Source: Nectonema munidae (taxonomy: Eukaryota > Nematomorpha > Nectonematoida > Nectonematidae). Taken from it: a DNA stretch of 64,000 bases. The position numbers and the translations under genes were made by a program. Below the pieces are notes generated by a model. The model ran no database searches and was not told where the DNA came from. It was given only the letters and a program-made list of their open reading frames with translations. Below are positions 54,301 through 62,527 of this stretch, piece after piece; the stretch's first letter is position 1, and each line of letters starts with the position of its first letter. Location: assembly GCA_030549495.1 (NCBI GenBank), contig JAUIRK010000511.1, positions 904,001-968,000 on the forward strand, in the 5' to 3' direction.

Positions 54301-56752
54301 AACACTTATGAATGGAGTCGTTGAAGTATAAGTATTTATTAAAAAGGAAACAATTTTAAGGACTTACTTCGAAAGAGTGTAAAAAGAAATGCGTCTCCAG
54401 TGATCTTACTGCAGATGTTTTCTAAAGTATCTTTGGAACTACAAAAACCTAAACAAAAACGTTAGAAAATTATTTTCAATAATAAGATTAAAATTTAGGT
54501 TAAAAAATTTCACAAACTCGTTATATTTTTAAGGAATATACGTTGATATGAAAAAAAAGACTTACTTTCTTTGTATTGTAGAACATTGTAGTGTTTTTCT
54601 GTTATGTATAAGCACTGGTAGCAATTTTGATTTCTGAAAAAAAAATGTTTCAAATAATATTATTTAAAATTAATTCAGTATATATGGTAATAAAGATAAA
54701 ACAGAGCACAGAGAAAAGGAGTATGTTACAGTTATTAGTAATAATTTTCGAATTTTACTTTTTTTAGTAATTAGATTAGATTATGTTACGATTTAAGCCA
54801 CTATATGTTACTAAAATATCTTGAAAATTAATTTTTAAAAAATAGTAAGATTTTTTAAATTATTCTTAATTTTAAATTATAAAACGTATGAAATAGCATT
54901 TTTTGGGATTAAAATGTTTTTGGAAATAATAAATAAAATGAATAGTAATAAAAAATGAGTTTGATATAAAAAAATAAAAGTACCGTGATTTTTACAAGTG
55001 TTTTAATTAATTATTTACCGTTAACCGAAAAATAATGCAAAAAAGCATATAAATATCGCCAACCAGAAATTAACAAAATTTGGTATCAAAACGCTTAGAA
55101 TTAAATACACCTTCGCATAAAAATGTAAGATGGAAGGAAAAAAATAATTTTTTAACACCAAACTTAACTCTAAAAAAATTAAAATAATAATCTTTTGGCT
55201 AAAATAACATATGTGAGCCGTTTATTGTTCCAACTTATCACCCTAACTCTAAATTTAGAGGAAGGAATATTTAATTGGAACATTTAGTAGTATTTCTATG
55301 ATTCTTATGTAGAATTTTTTTCAAGTCTACCTATAAAGAGAGTTATTGTTTTCATTAAATACACACACACCACATAAAAGTAAAAGAGAGCCACCTGGTC
55401 CATAGAGATTTCATTTGTCCACATTAAGCATAAAGAAAATATAAATAAACAAACGAATATACAAGTTCTCTTTGAAAGTTCGCAAAAAAATTAAAGAACA
55501 CACGAGACAAAAGTTTGGGCTTAATTGTATTATTATCGGTGTTCGCCTTTGTGAAAAAGCAAATAAAACGCCCCTCTTAAACCCTTTGCAGGTTCAGGCC
55601 TTTCAGAAGCAAATGTCAATACATTCAATTGATAAATACATAAATAAACAGTTAAACTTAAGGGTGCATAAAGGTGATGCAGGGAGTTTTAAGAAGATTT
55701 AACCATAGACACGCTATGTAAACAGACATTGGTTGTGAGTAGTGTAAGCTTTGTTGTGTGCACGCAATGAAGTACCCTCGAATCATTTCAACCCCACCTC
55801 CCCAACAAAGAACTTTTGTAGGGGAAAGGTTTATGACTGGACTTTGGGTTAAGTGATGAGGATTTATGGGGGCCAATATTCTCAATTATCAGTGCTTCAA
55901 GGAACAATACGTGAATGAAGGTGTACACAGATAAGAAGCTTGTCTGTGGCATATCCACATAGGAGCTATATATGAATGCATGCACAATACACACATTAGA
56001 AGTAATAATGACGATAAAGTGTGCCTTATCTATCATCAGCCACTCGATACGTGATAAATTCTGATTTAAAAAGATTTAAAAATCATTATTACGTGTCATT
56101 TTCTTTCCTTAAAGTATATGGGTTTTGCTTCTTTCCTTAGTAGACGTAAAATTGCCTTTTGAATTCGTATAAAAATATCTTTTTTCAATTTTATAGGAAC
56201 AACTAATTCATAAATGCAAAAAAACACATAGAATGTATAAATGAAGCATAAATTTCTGGAGTTTTTCAAAAACTCTATCTACAAGATACTGCTCGATCCA
56301 TTAACAGCAGGTTGTGTGTCTCGTCTGCAAGTAATGGCGCCAAATTCATTAGAGGGACATGATTCTCATTCAGAATTTTGTTTCATTTGTTTGGTGTATA
56401 CTATAAAAGAAGATATTGTTTTCATTAAACCCTCACGAACCGTGTAAAAAGTGAAAGAAGACATCTGGAAGAAGAGATATCATTTGTCCACATTAACACA
56501 AAGATAATAAATAAATAAACATGTTAAGTAAATGTAAAAGCTTGGGAAACAAAAGACAACGTAAAAATATAGGCTCTCTTGAATGGTTTTTATGGTGAAA
56601 AAACAAGGAGTACCTGTTGTAGAGGAGGTATTTGTTCCCGGACTGGGTCCAGCAAACTCCCTTGTCCTTTATTTCGGAGGCTGTGATGGTTATGTTGTTC
56701 GAGAATGTTGTTTGCATCCACTCTCCACGCCATCTCTTCGCGAAAGAGCACT
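39201..56752 (-). CDS. Seven-exon gene for a cysteine-rich, probably GPI-anchored extracellular protein (DUF7043/DUF7044-like)
   Basis: Coding exons in transcript order: 56752-56614, 54633-54566, 54448-54368, 44007-43828, 42444-42356, 41561-41447, 39352-39201. All internal borders are AG/GT and all six junctions keep one frame. The joined product has at least 274 residues and 14 cysteines. Residues 1-45 (CSFAKRWRGEW, GVCWTQSGNKYLLYN) plus NCYQCLYITEKHYNVLQYKE and ICSKITGDAFLFTLFR look like the arthropod DUF7044-type domain. SECPMKGVHKIA to FRCHAYWKEDDVMYLIT looks like the following DUF7043-type domain. The family assignment is from memory. The last 16 residues (MLFVILFYFLNFV end) are hydrophobic after a short linker, as in GPI anchors. 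One NIT glycosylation site is present. A signal-peptide exon must lie upstream of 56752 and was not found. Function is unknown. Confidence 0.8.
40860..41275 (+). mobile_element. Decayed LINE 3' end
   Basis: AAACTAGCTTGGAAAAAATT, TGAGACAAGTAGATTAAATA and ACAGAAATGAGAATGCTCAA parallel the LINE at 9322-9630 (RLAWKKF and RMQSTEMRMLR). The tail ACTGGCTAGACCCTAGCTTG followed by a TTATTATT run matches the end of that family (CCACCCTGGCTAGCCGGG). The copy lies in intron f-g of the cysteine-rich gene in the opposite orientation and is heavily mutated. Confidence 0.65.
41447..41561 (-). CDS. Exon f of the cysteine-rich gene
   Basis: The acceptor TTTTCTGCAG|GGAATC and donor GAAAATTG|GTAAGG border 115 bases. 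They encode GIKESKNSVTFISNFLQNCN then RFFSPGIDGIMRYEAVKI, plus one base of a Gly codon. A single Cys lies in the exon. The next intron contains a decayed LINE tail (40860-41275). Confidence 0.75.
41690..41826 (-). repeat. SINE family C, tRNA-derived, copy 1
   Basis: On the minus strand: GATCTCGGTAGATAGACTAA with an A-box-like start, TGGGTTCGATTCCCCATCC as a perfect B box, then GACTATCCTTCCCATCTC and a body ending GATGCGATACCGATAACTAA. It agrees with the plus-strand copy at 53758-53910 through head and body. It sits in intron e-f. Confidence 0.75.
42356..42444 (-). CDS. Exon e of the cysteine-rich gene
   Basis: The acceptor TTCGCTTTTGTAG|GCAAG and donor ACTGTTTC|GTAAGT border 89 bases. They encode the junction Ser and KFRCHAYWKEDDVMYLITSE, then HKTQEINCF. 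The C..YW.E....YLI pattern continues the domain begun in exon d. The exon ends in phase 0. Confidence 0.85.
43040..43260 (+). mobile_element. LINE 3' tail, second type
   Basis: A frame reads RPKMTWIEIVKKDMCKRH, then after a stop ENRDEWRLKIM, matching the end of RTE/L2-like LINE proteins (GRPK..W.D.IK.D......D R..WR). It closes with a TTATTATTATATTAT tail. The copy lies in intron d-e. Only the last 70 codons remain. Confidence 0.65.
43828..44007 (-). CDS. Exon d of the cysteine-rich gene
   Basis: The acceptor CATTCTTTTTCAG|CTGAAG and donor CACAAAAA|GTAAGC border 180 bases. They encode the junction Thr and 59 residues including EEVFNDMSECPMKGVHKIAS, then HCFDRVSFIEMSCRRSDTMH and ITHTC. The CP..G start and the C...S..E..C spacing fit the beginning of a DUF7043-type domain. 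Five bases of exon-like GC content change sharply at each border. Confidence 0.85.
44160..46690. other. Intronic DNA; GC-richer patch at 45660-45785
   Basis: Most is AT-rich without motifs. The patch 45660-45785 (TAGCCCGCCCGAAATGCTGA, AGTCCAGGTCTACCTGGATT, AACGCCCACCGGCCC) stands out but has no open frame and matches nothing else in the window. A frame at 45889-46092 is unrecognised. Confidence 0.4.
46700..46866 (-). repeat. SINE family D, diverged copy 3
   Basis: On the minus strand: GATACTTGATTTCGTTACCA, CTTCGATCCTGCATCAAGCC and a body with AACCCCAAGATACTGCTGAC, following the order of copies 1 and 2 with many differences. It lies in the large intron c-d. Confidence 0.5.
47095..47484 (+). 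CDS. Unrecognised 129-codon open frame
   Basis: The frame is the longest unassigned one in the intron c-d region. It includes FHFLLLENVNCTCEELFRHF and NNSWYVWKALQILQKKIERI, and composition is closer to coding than the flanks. The minus strand is also open for 95 codons over the same stretch. No domain, signal peptide or clear splice border is seen. It might be a nested gene, a retrocopy or chance. Function is unknown. Confidence 0.25.
   Translation: MNVNFFTSWRLRKQQIPNMWNHLSNFGEFGEHKFHFLLLENVNCTCEELFRHFLSQSPIERSDYGPTFSTYLYLLSGVENNSWYVWKALQILQKKIERIYANHDNGIIFRIVNKIQDYELSKRIFVSIS
48636..48957. mobile_element. hAT MITE, 322 bp, with a 20-G run
   Basis: The left end is CAGTACCCGCGATA and the right end read inward TAGAGCCCGCGCTA. 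The flanks GATACGGG (48628-48635) and GATACAGG (48958-48965) match at 7 of 8. Inside are 20 consecutive G at 48663-48682 and two shorter G tracts near 48885 and 48911. A relative of the right half lies at 53345-53472. No coding content. Confidence 0.75.
49047..49301 (-). CDS. Unrecognised open frame behind an acceptor-like site
   Basis: After TTTATTTACTTTCAG an 84-codon frame begins IIKQLAQDEIELSMSFDSTC, continues GMHVFRLKDSTFSIFFDIHN and ends KVQSVLNHYFK before a stop. It reads like a terminal exon. Its frame cannot follow exon c of the surrounding gene, because phase 1 entry meets a stop after eight codons. It could be the end of a nested gene or of an old transposon protein. No family is recognised. 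Confidence 0.3.
   Translation of the reverse strand: MIKQLAQDEIELSMSFDSTCFGIFSTNVGMHVFRLKDSTFSIFFDIHNIDYLLSEEEAKNALKVHRHLQYTKIKVQSVLNHYFK
50242..51696 (-). mobile_element. hAT transposon (ZBED5-like) with perfect 8-bp TSD
   Basis: CCCTAGAT lies directly at 50234-50241 and 51697-51704. The left end is CAGTGGTTCCCAACC and the right end read inward CAAGGTTTCCCAACG, with GTGGACCC-type words inside both. The 1455-bp element encodes a transposase remnant on the minus strand. At under half the length of a full hAT gene it is internally deleted. It inserted in intron c-d of the cysteine-rich gene beside a GTT run. Confidence 0.9.
50540..50990 (-). pseudogene. hAT transposase C-terminus (ZBED5/SCAND3-like)
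   Basis: The minus-strand frame ending near 50684 reads DLQEELLELCDEWAQSLFNK, then YPLLWENVEMYIIAFPSTYL and VECGFG, matching the hAT dimerisation signature (YP.LW..A....PFPTTYLCE.GFS). After a stop it resumes with QLLTKYRNRLYLVKRGDLRL and ALLNLEPNIKNWL, matching LL..KRNRL....GDLRL.L....P.I. The zinc finger and most of the DDE core are absent. Confidence 0.85.
51705..53340. other. Intronic DNA; unrecognised frame at 52223-52441
   Basis: A plus-strand 72-codon frame is Lys/Glu-rich (REGKETVLVCLGEGVTSHFA) and slightly GC-richer than its flanks. No domain or splice borders were found and it is probably chance. Nothing else was recognised. Confidence 0.35.
53345..53472. mobile_element. hAT MITE right-end fragment
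   Basis: GGGGGGCTTGTGCCCAAAAA followed by TAGGTAGCGCGGGCTCTG matches the right part of the MITE 48636-48957. The left end was not found, so it is either truncated or its left half has diverged. Confidence 0.6.
53758..53910 (+). repeat. SINE family C, tRNA-derived, copy 2
   Basis: GATGGCCTAGTGGTATAGG fits the A-box consensus and ATAGGTTCGATTCCCGATCG contains a perfect B box. GACTATCCTTACCATCTGTC and GATGCGATAACGACAACTAA follow with AAAAAATAAT at the end. Intervening bases do not form a tRNA anticodon arm, so it is a SINE. It matches 41690-41826 over about 140 bases. Confidence 0.8.
54368..54448 (-). CDS. Exon c of the cysteine-rich gene
   Basis: The acceptor GTTTTTGTTTAG|GT and donor TTTCGAA|GTAAGT border 81 bases. 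They encode the junction Ser and FCSSKDTLENICSKITGDAF, then LFTLFR. The IC..ITGDA.L...FR block closes the first domain. The following intron is 10.4 kb and holds the hAT element 50242-51696, a hAT MITE, and two SINEs. Confidence 0.85.
54566..54633 (-). CDS. Exon b of the cysteine-rich gene
   Basis: The acceptor TTTTTTTTTCAG|AAATC and donor AAAGAAA|GTAAGT are both strong. The 68 bases encode the junction Arg, then NQNCYQCLYITEKHYNVLQY and KE. The CYxC....EKH.NVLQYKE signature is the most telling motif for the family. It is too short to stand out as an open frame and was found by its splice sites. Confidence 0.85.
55251..55450 (+). repeat. Direct repeat, copy 1, in intron a-b
   Basis: The best-kept part includes TTATTGTTTTCATTAAAT, then GAGATTTCATTTGTCCACAT and AATAAATAAACAAAC. 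It matches 56339-56520 in order with similar spacing. The weaker upstream part shares ATGATTCT and AGAATTTT words. Confidence 0.6.
56339..56520 (+). repeat. Direct repeat, copy 2, in intron a-b
   Basis: It matches 55251-55450 about 1.07 kb away: ATATTGTTTTCATTAAAC, GATATCATTTGTCCACATTA, AATAAATAAATAAACATG. It ends about 94 bases before the donor side of exon a. Origin may be a partial tandem duplication or the ends of an unrecognised element. Confidence 0.6.
56614..56752 (-). CDS. Exon a of the cysteine-rich gene
   Basis: The acceptor is AACGTTTTTAG|AG and the donor AACAG|GTACTC. The 139 bases begin with two bases finishing a codon and end with two bases of an Arg codon. It encodes CSFAKRWRGEWMQTTFSNN and SEIKDKGVCWTQSGNKYLL. 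The W-G-W pattern after the first Cys and the later G-C-W match the start of DUF7044-type domains. It is clearly GC-richer than its introns. The upstream exon must end in phase 1. Confidence 0.8.
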
Positions 56753-57483
56753 CTAAAAACGTTTCAATTCATTATTTTCGGGATGAAATTAAAAATAAAA
56801 CTTAAAGGCCAGAGGAATGATTGAAAAAATGATTAAATTTTAGCCAATCAGATTTGATATTTTAGCGCAGTTCATTTGAATATTCAAAAATCTTTAAACA
56901 TAAATAGTCGAATCTCACAAAATTCGATTGGTTAAGAAAAATGTATTCAAAAATTTTTATCCAATCAGATCAAAGAGCTCCTGTAATTTTTATTCCCATG
57001 ACAAAAAAAGACTATAACTTTTCAAATATATATTATAGACGGGCGTTAGACAAAGTATTCATTATTATTGGTAAACATTACTTACTATCCAAATAGTAAG
57101 TGCAAAACTAAATAGGCAGTAAAAAGTAATATTGCTAATTAAGAAGTAGAGCATTTACTATTAAAATAGTAGTTAATGCGAATTTCTCTTTGAGGATCAG
57201 TGTAACATTGGTCCACCAAGAAATGAAGATCATCTTCTTAAACCTTTAAAATGTCATTGAAAAAGAAAGTAGATGATAAACCTTACAAATTCTGCTCTTT
57301 AAAAGGTTAACATCTTGAAAGGATATAAGAAATTTTTTACAGAGTATGGAAAAAAACTTAAAGAAAATAAGTTTTTTTTGAAAAATGAATTAATAAAAGA
57401 ATTTTTTTTCAAAAAAATTAAGAATTATCATAAAATATAAAATAGGTATAATGTAATTTTTTTATTTTTCGCCAAAAGTTTTT

Positions 57484-57718
57484 TTAACACTTTCAAACCG
57501 AGTGCGACATCGTTGTTCCATAAAATAAAATCTTTCTGCCTCAATAAAATCAATTCAAAAAATAATCAGACAGAGCAACCTTACGAAACCATTTAGAAGC
57601 TCGGATTTTGAAAAGAAAATCGTTTACTTCTTTTTTTAATAATTTTTTTATATATTTTAAAGCGAATATTTTTGCTTTTATGGGACATTGGTGCTCCATT
57701 GTGCCTCAAAGCAGTTAA
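57484..57718. mobile_element. piggyBac-like MITE, about 235 bp
   Basis: TTAACACTTTCAAACCGAGT begins the left end; the right end read inward is TTAACTGCTTTGAGGCAC. Both carry TTAA and a CTTTNA word, as in piggyBac termini. It differs from the 138-bp family. A minus-strand open frame crossing it is chance. Confidence 0.5.
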
Positions 57719-58284
57719 AGTATGTTTTTTAAGATATTCAAAAAATTTAGGAAGAAAGAATTTCAAAAATATGTGTACCAAAAGAGTTGACCTGATAAAA
57801 ATGGACTTTAAAGAGAGATAACAATCATAAAAAATATGAAAAAAATAAAGTGTATACACAGAAACCTTAATCAAAAAAAATTATTGACTATAACTGCCAT
57901 ATCTATTATACAAAATAAAATGGTTTAACAAAATTAGGAAAAAATTAGCTCCAAAAGATTCTAAACTTTAAATGGCCTATAGGAGTAATCATTTCTTTTG
58001 CATGGGTATAAATTAAGATCAGAGTAGAAGATTCGCTTTTACGAGTGCCAAAACGTTAATGCCAGATTTAACACGACTTTAGTCGTGCTACAAACAATGA
58101 TGTGAACAATGAGATTCATGCCCATTCGCAAATTTGAGATCCCCCTAAATCTAATACACGTCCACACGAACTAGACCAGGTATATGCGACTGACAATACT
58201 TCCTTTTTTCAAATCAACGTAATTGCATTTATGCTGTGTGCGTGTGTGCGTATATAGAGGCGGCGTAGGACTTGAATACACTCA

Positions 58285-58720
58285 CAGTTAAACAGCTTGA
58301 CTTCTCTGTGTTCATGCGCACAAAGCCTACCATCTCTGTGCACAGGAATAAAGGAACGGTTGGTGGTCTTCTATCCTTTCATTAATCTCTCTCGCCAACG
58401 CAGATATCATACACGCACACACACTGTCAGCAATAGAACCATTTATCCCGAAAATAACTGCCGAGCAAGCACTTATCTCCACTTTTCTTTGAAAGTTTGG
58501 AACGCTAAACGCCCTCAACAATTGAACTTCTTGGCGAAGAACCAAGTTGCAATGATTGCTCCCCTGATAAAGTTGATTGAGTAGAGGCGGGATTGATGCA
58601 ATAAAGAGCTTTCGAGTGAGGAGTCAGTCAGAGAGTGACTTCCTTGTACTCAGCTCGTCTACGCGAATTCAATGAACTAGTTCCGCCATTTTCAAGGCGA
58701 ACATTTGAATTCCTTTAACC
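58285..58720 (-). promoter_or_regulatory. GC-richer island, possible 5' region of the minus-strand gene
   Basis: Composition is well above the flanks. On the minus strand a strong donor TTTAACT|GTGAGT at 58285 follows, which could end a noncoding first exon 1.5 kb upstream of exon a. GCCATTTTCAAGGCG near 58685 and the TCAGTCAGAGAGTGAC palindrome-like word are promoter-like. Coding use of MNTEKSSCLT before the donor would be in phase 0 and does not fit exon a (needs phase 1). This is an inference. Confidence 0.3.
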
Positions 58721-60419
58721 CTTTCAGGCATTCGTTTTCCAAAATTTAGCATCTGCTCTCTTTTCAATGCAGTTCCATCCCATTGATGGTGCATGAAAAA
58801 GATTAAACTGGAATTAGCGTCCTAAAGTTTCTCCGCCCCAAAAGCGAAAAAAGGACGACGAGTGGACTTGATTTTGGCGCGATAATTACCGTTTTTTAAA
58901 CAGCGCTCTTTGAACGAATTAAAAAGTAGACATCTGCGGTAAAAGTCAAAAGTCACGTTTCTATTTTGACTTGATTAAAAATTAGCTAGTTATATGAAAA
59001 TGCTTTCACTTTTTTTCCTTACAAAAAATGATATATTATACCCAGGAAAATAAGTTACATAGAGATAAAATTTAAAAAAAATTATGAAAAGGGTGTCAAA
59101 ACCTCCATATCCTATTTTTGGAATGCATTTTCTTTTCCTTCCCTTGCTCATCTGTAGAAGAGAATGAGATGCACTCAGATCAGTGCTAATTGACAAAATA
59201 GTTGTCTTTTTATGGAACTATTTTCTAATTTCTTTTAAAATTATTATTGATTTGAATATTTTAGCGCGGATTCACACCTTCCCTGCCACTTCCGCGTCTA
59301 TGTGCTTGGTTAGATAATTTGTGCTTTGACCACTCGTGATAAAAACAAAATACGTCTAATCTATTTAGAAAGCCGTCAATTTGACGGTATGTGCTGTAAT
59401 GCTCGGGCTGCTGTACATCCTAAGATCCAACTTGTGTGTGAACCCCATGCTAAATACTTTTCACGCGCTCGACCTTAAAATCTGGCTCAGTCTTTGTATC
59501 TGTTTACTAATAAATTAAATAATTAACATACGTTTGTAATTAGCGATTTAATTAGCTAAAAATCGGAAAAAAGTCATACTGTTCAAAATTAAGATAGGCG
59601 ATGTTGATCAGTGTCTCGACACTAGCTCACTCAACATCCACTCTTGGGGTGAGAATGTCTGTGTGTTTTGTTTCTTAGCCGTAATTCAGCAGCATTTAAT
59701 ATATATATAATACAGCAGGTGAGGCAAATATAATGAAAATAATGAGGAAAACTAAAAACAGCCATATTTTGCACAGTCGGGGGTGGACACAAGATCAAAG
59801 CAAAATGCTAGCGTCTCCATGAATGAGGGGTGTATATAGAAAAAATATCTAAAGTCAATCTGTGAGAAATATGATTGAAATCTCCTTTCATTTTTGAAAG
59901 CCAGCATTACATTAAATCCCACACCAACACACACACACACACACATAAAATACAGCACAATTCTTCTCTTAATTTATATTTCACTCAGTGGGGGCAAAAA
60001 ATTTTAGATATGTGTATGTATATCATATAAGAATTACATATATATATATATATATTATATTTTTGCCAACGGTCTTTCTTCTATCTTTTGATTTACTATT
60101 ATTCTTGATTCCACACGCACTTCTAATATTGTGCTGTGGATTGAAGTTGCTTGAAAAGCGGAACACAGGAAAACCCTTGTTTTACATTCAATAAACGAAG
60201 AAAGCATTAAATATTAGTGTGAAGCATTCACAAACTTAAGTACCATTCAAAGTCATTTTTGTTCTAATATGATTGAAAACTGACAGATCAATCAAATATT
60301 TTCCTATATATGGGGTGTAAAATGTTTTGCATACACTATTTTGGTAAGCCAATGCGTTTTATATAGAAGAAAATTTAAAGAAGTTTTAGAATTTTATATA
60401 GAAGAGAGTTTAAAGTTAT
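58721..60419. other. No gene recognised; (CA)n and (TA)n runs
   Basis: A GC-richer patch at 59260-59490 has no exon-like frame. A CA run lies at 59929-59944 and a TA run at about 60038-60058. TTAACCCTTTCAGGCATTCG at 58717 is another piggyBac-style terminus without a clear partner. Confidence 0.4.
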
Positions 60420-60559
60420 TAAGTTATTAGAAGAGAATTTAAAGTGACTATAGTCGACTTTACAAAAATAAAATCGTCTGCGTTTATCAAAGCTCTTTAA
60501 TACAAATCTTCTGCTGTACATTAGATATCGTCTGATTATTCTGGTCGTCAACGGGTTAA
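60420..60559 (-). mobile_element. TTAA MITE, subfamily 2, copy 2
   Basis: On the minus strand it begins TTAACCCGTTGACGACCAGA and continues AATCAGACGATATCTAATGT and AACGCAGACGATTTTA. It shares its TTAA (60556-60559) with the adjacent 138-bp copy 4. It is the sister of 15199-15326. The far end near 60420 is decayed. Confidence 0.6.
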
Positions 60560-60693
60560 CCCATTTACGACCAATGTTCCTATTTTGGAACATAAGTAAT
60601 TTCATCTTCGTCTGCTTTTTTCAATGATTTTGAATATAAATCGTCTGCGTTTTTTTAGATATCGTCTGCTTTGCTTGTTCTTAAATGGGTTAA
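60556..60693 (-). mobile_element. 138-bp TTAA MITE, copy 4
   Basis: This is an inverted copy with TTAACCC at 60556 and GGGTTAA ending at 60693. It is the same length as copies 1-3. The end TTAA is shared with copy 5. Confidence 0.88.
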
Positions 60694-60818
60694 GGCCAAA
60701 CAAAGCAGACGATATCTAAAAAAACGCAGACGATTTATATTCAAAGTCATTGAAAAAAGCAGACGAAGATGAAATTACTTATGTTCCAAAATAGGAACAT
60801 TCGCCGTAAATGGGATAA
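60690..60818 (+). mobile_element. 138-bp TTAA MITE, copy 5, missing 9 terminal bases
   Basis: It begins TTAAGGCCAAACAAAGCAGA, lacking the CCCATTTAA of full copies, and ends CCGTAAATGGGATAA. It abuts copy 4 in the opposite orientation, so together they form a palindrome of about 260 bases. Confidence 0.85.
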
Positions 60819-62190
60819 CCCATTACTAATTAATTAAATAAGCTTCTTAAATTAATTTAAGAAGCTTCGGGAAATCAAGTGATTTCTTACCAAAAAATTC
60901 ATCAAAGATAAAAGAAGAAGAAGAAGAAGACAATTCAGCCTGATAAAGCAAATTGAACAAGATGTACATAAATGCATAATACTATTTTAAATAATATTCA
61001 ACCCCAATCAGTTAAGTTTCTTTTCCATGAAATGATCAAATTACGAGTTTGGTGCCGTTTTGTGGTGGGGATCGTTTAAATTATGAAAAAGTTGAAATGG
61101 GGGCACCATTGGAATAGCGACCATAGAAATAATCATTACTATTGCATTTAATAAATTTTGTTCAAGATGAAATAGTTTTTATGCATGTTAAAATTTAATT
61201 GATTTAAAGTGTTATTTTCAATAAGTGGAAATTTCTTAACTCACAAATATTCCTAAGTAACTATAACCAAAATTGAAAAAGATCAATAATGTTTTCCGAA
61301 TTGATTCCTATTATTTTAAAGAGAAGTAAATTCGAACAATGTCGCACCAATTTCCAATGATCTGAATTCGCCATGTTTCAAAAAAAGTTGAAAAAAAGGA
61401 AAAGGGTGAACAAATAACAAGAGTCTTTTTGAATATGTTTGCTTATTTCAATTTTAATTTTTTTTACTTGAAACAGTTGCATCGATTCTCAGGAACATAC
61501 AATTCGTTTAAAAAACTGAAAGAATGAAATATTTGCTGGCTAATTAAACTAGGTTAAAAAGTTAAACTAACTGACTACCTTAACACAGCAATGGTTAAGT
61601 TAAATCATTGCAAAGGAAGCAAAAAATGGTTCATGTTGGACTCTTGTTTCGAAGCTATTATAACATTTTATCACATAGTGAGAGGATGGTGTGAACAACA
61701 CTCATTGAAAGTGCTTTAAAAATGAGCTTCATTTAAAAAAGTTAGTAGGAAGATATATGTTATGGCAAAATGAGAATCTGGCATTGTTGCTCAAATCATG
61801 GATCAAACAAAATGTTAATAAGGGACAAAAGATGTTTTTGTTTAAAAATGTGAAAAGAATGTAATTTATTTGAAGCTTCAAAGCTAAGAATTAAATTTCA
61901 AAAAAAAATTTTATTTTAAAAAAAATTAATTATATTTTAATGAATAAGGAAGTAAGTATATTTTTTATTTTTTTTTTAAAAAAAAAGTATATTTTTTGAA
62001 AAATATCAAAGCCACCAATTATTATTATAATAATTTTTTTTAATTTTAATTTTCATTTCCATTTTATGAATATGACGACCATCATGGTGGTTGAAATATC
62101 AAATAAATTACTTCTCAGTGTATTTTAGACCTAGTTTTATTCTTTTTTATTTTGGCAATTCTCACGCATTCCTCCCATTTGATATAAAAG
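60819..62190. other. Gene-free AT-rich DNA
   Basis: An AAG trinucleotide run lies near 60915. No exon or repeat family was recognised. Confidence 0.45.
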
Positions 62191-62527
62191 TCAACCAAAA
62201 GTGGTAAAAATTGAGCTTTACCATTTTTATAGTAATATTTTACTATCAATGAATGTAAATTGAGATATTTTACTCATTTTTTGAATAAATAATATTTTTC
62301 TGGCATGTCAGCAATACCAATATTTGGATAAAATATAAATGATATAGGAAACTTAAAAATCTTTAGTTTTAAATATGATTTTTCATCAGATGATTTACCT
62401 CAATCAATGTTAGCCTACTATTAAAATAGTAAATTTACCATGATTCAATGGTATTTTAATTACCAAGAATAGTGAAGTTATTGTTACAGTAAACATTTAA
62501 AAGTGTTACTGTAACCACTTTTTGTTT
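62191..62527. mobile_element. Possible MITE with AAAAGTGGT ends
   Basis: CAACCAAAAGTGGTAAAAAT on the left and, inward from the right, AAACAAAAAGTGGTTACAGT. ACTATTAAAATAGTA near 62418 recurs at about 57157, a second hint of a dispersed family. No target duplication was resolved. Confidence 0.35.

Noticed and set aside
57593-57874. Signal-peptide exon for the cysteine-rich gene (hydrophobic N-terminus)
   Set aside because: The nearest donor-like sites are weak and in the wrong phase, and the frame runs into a TTAA MITE.
58297-58584. Protein genes on both strands of the GC-rich island
   Set aside because: Neither frame has a recognisable domain; the opposed open frames are expected from higher GC content.
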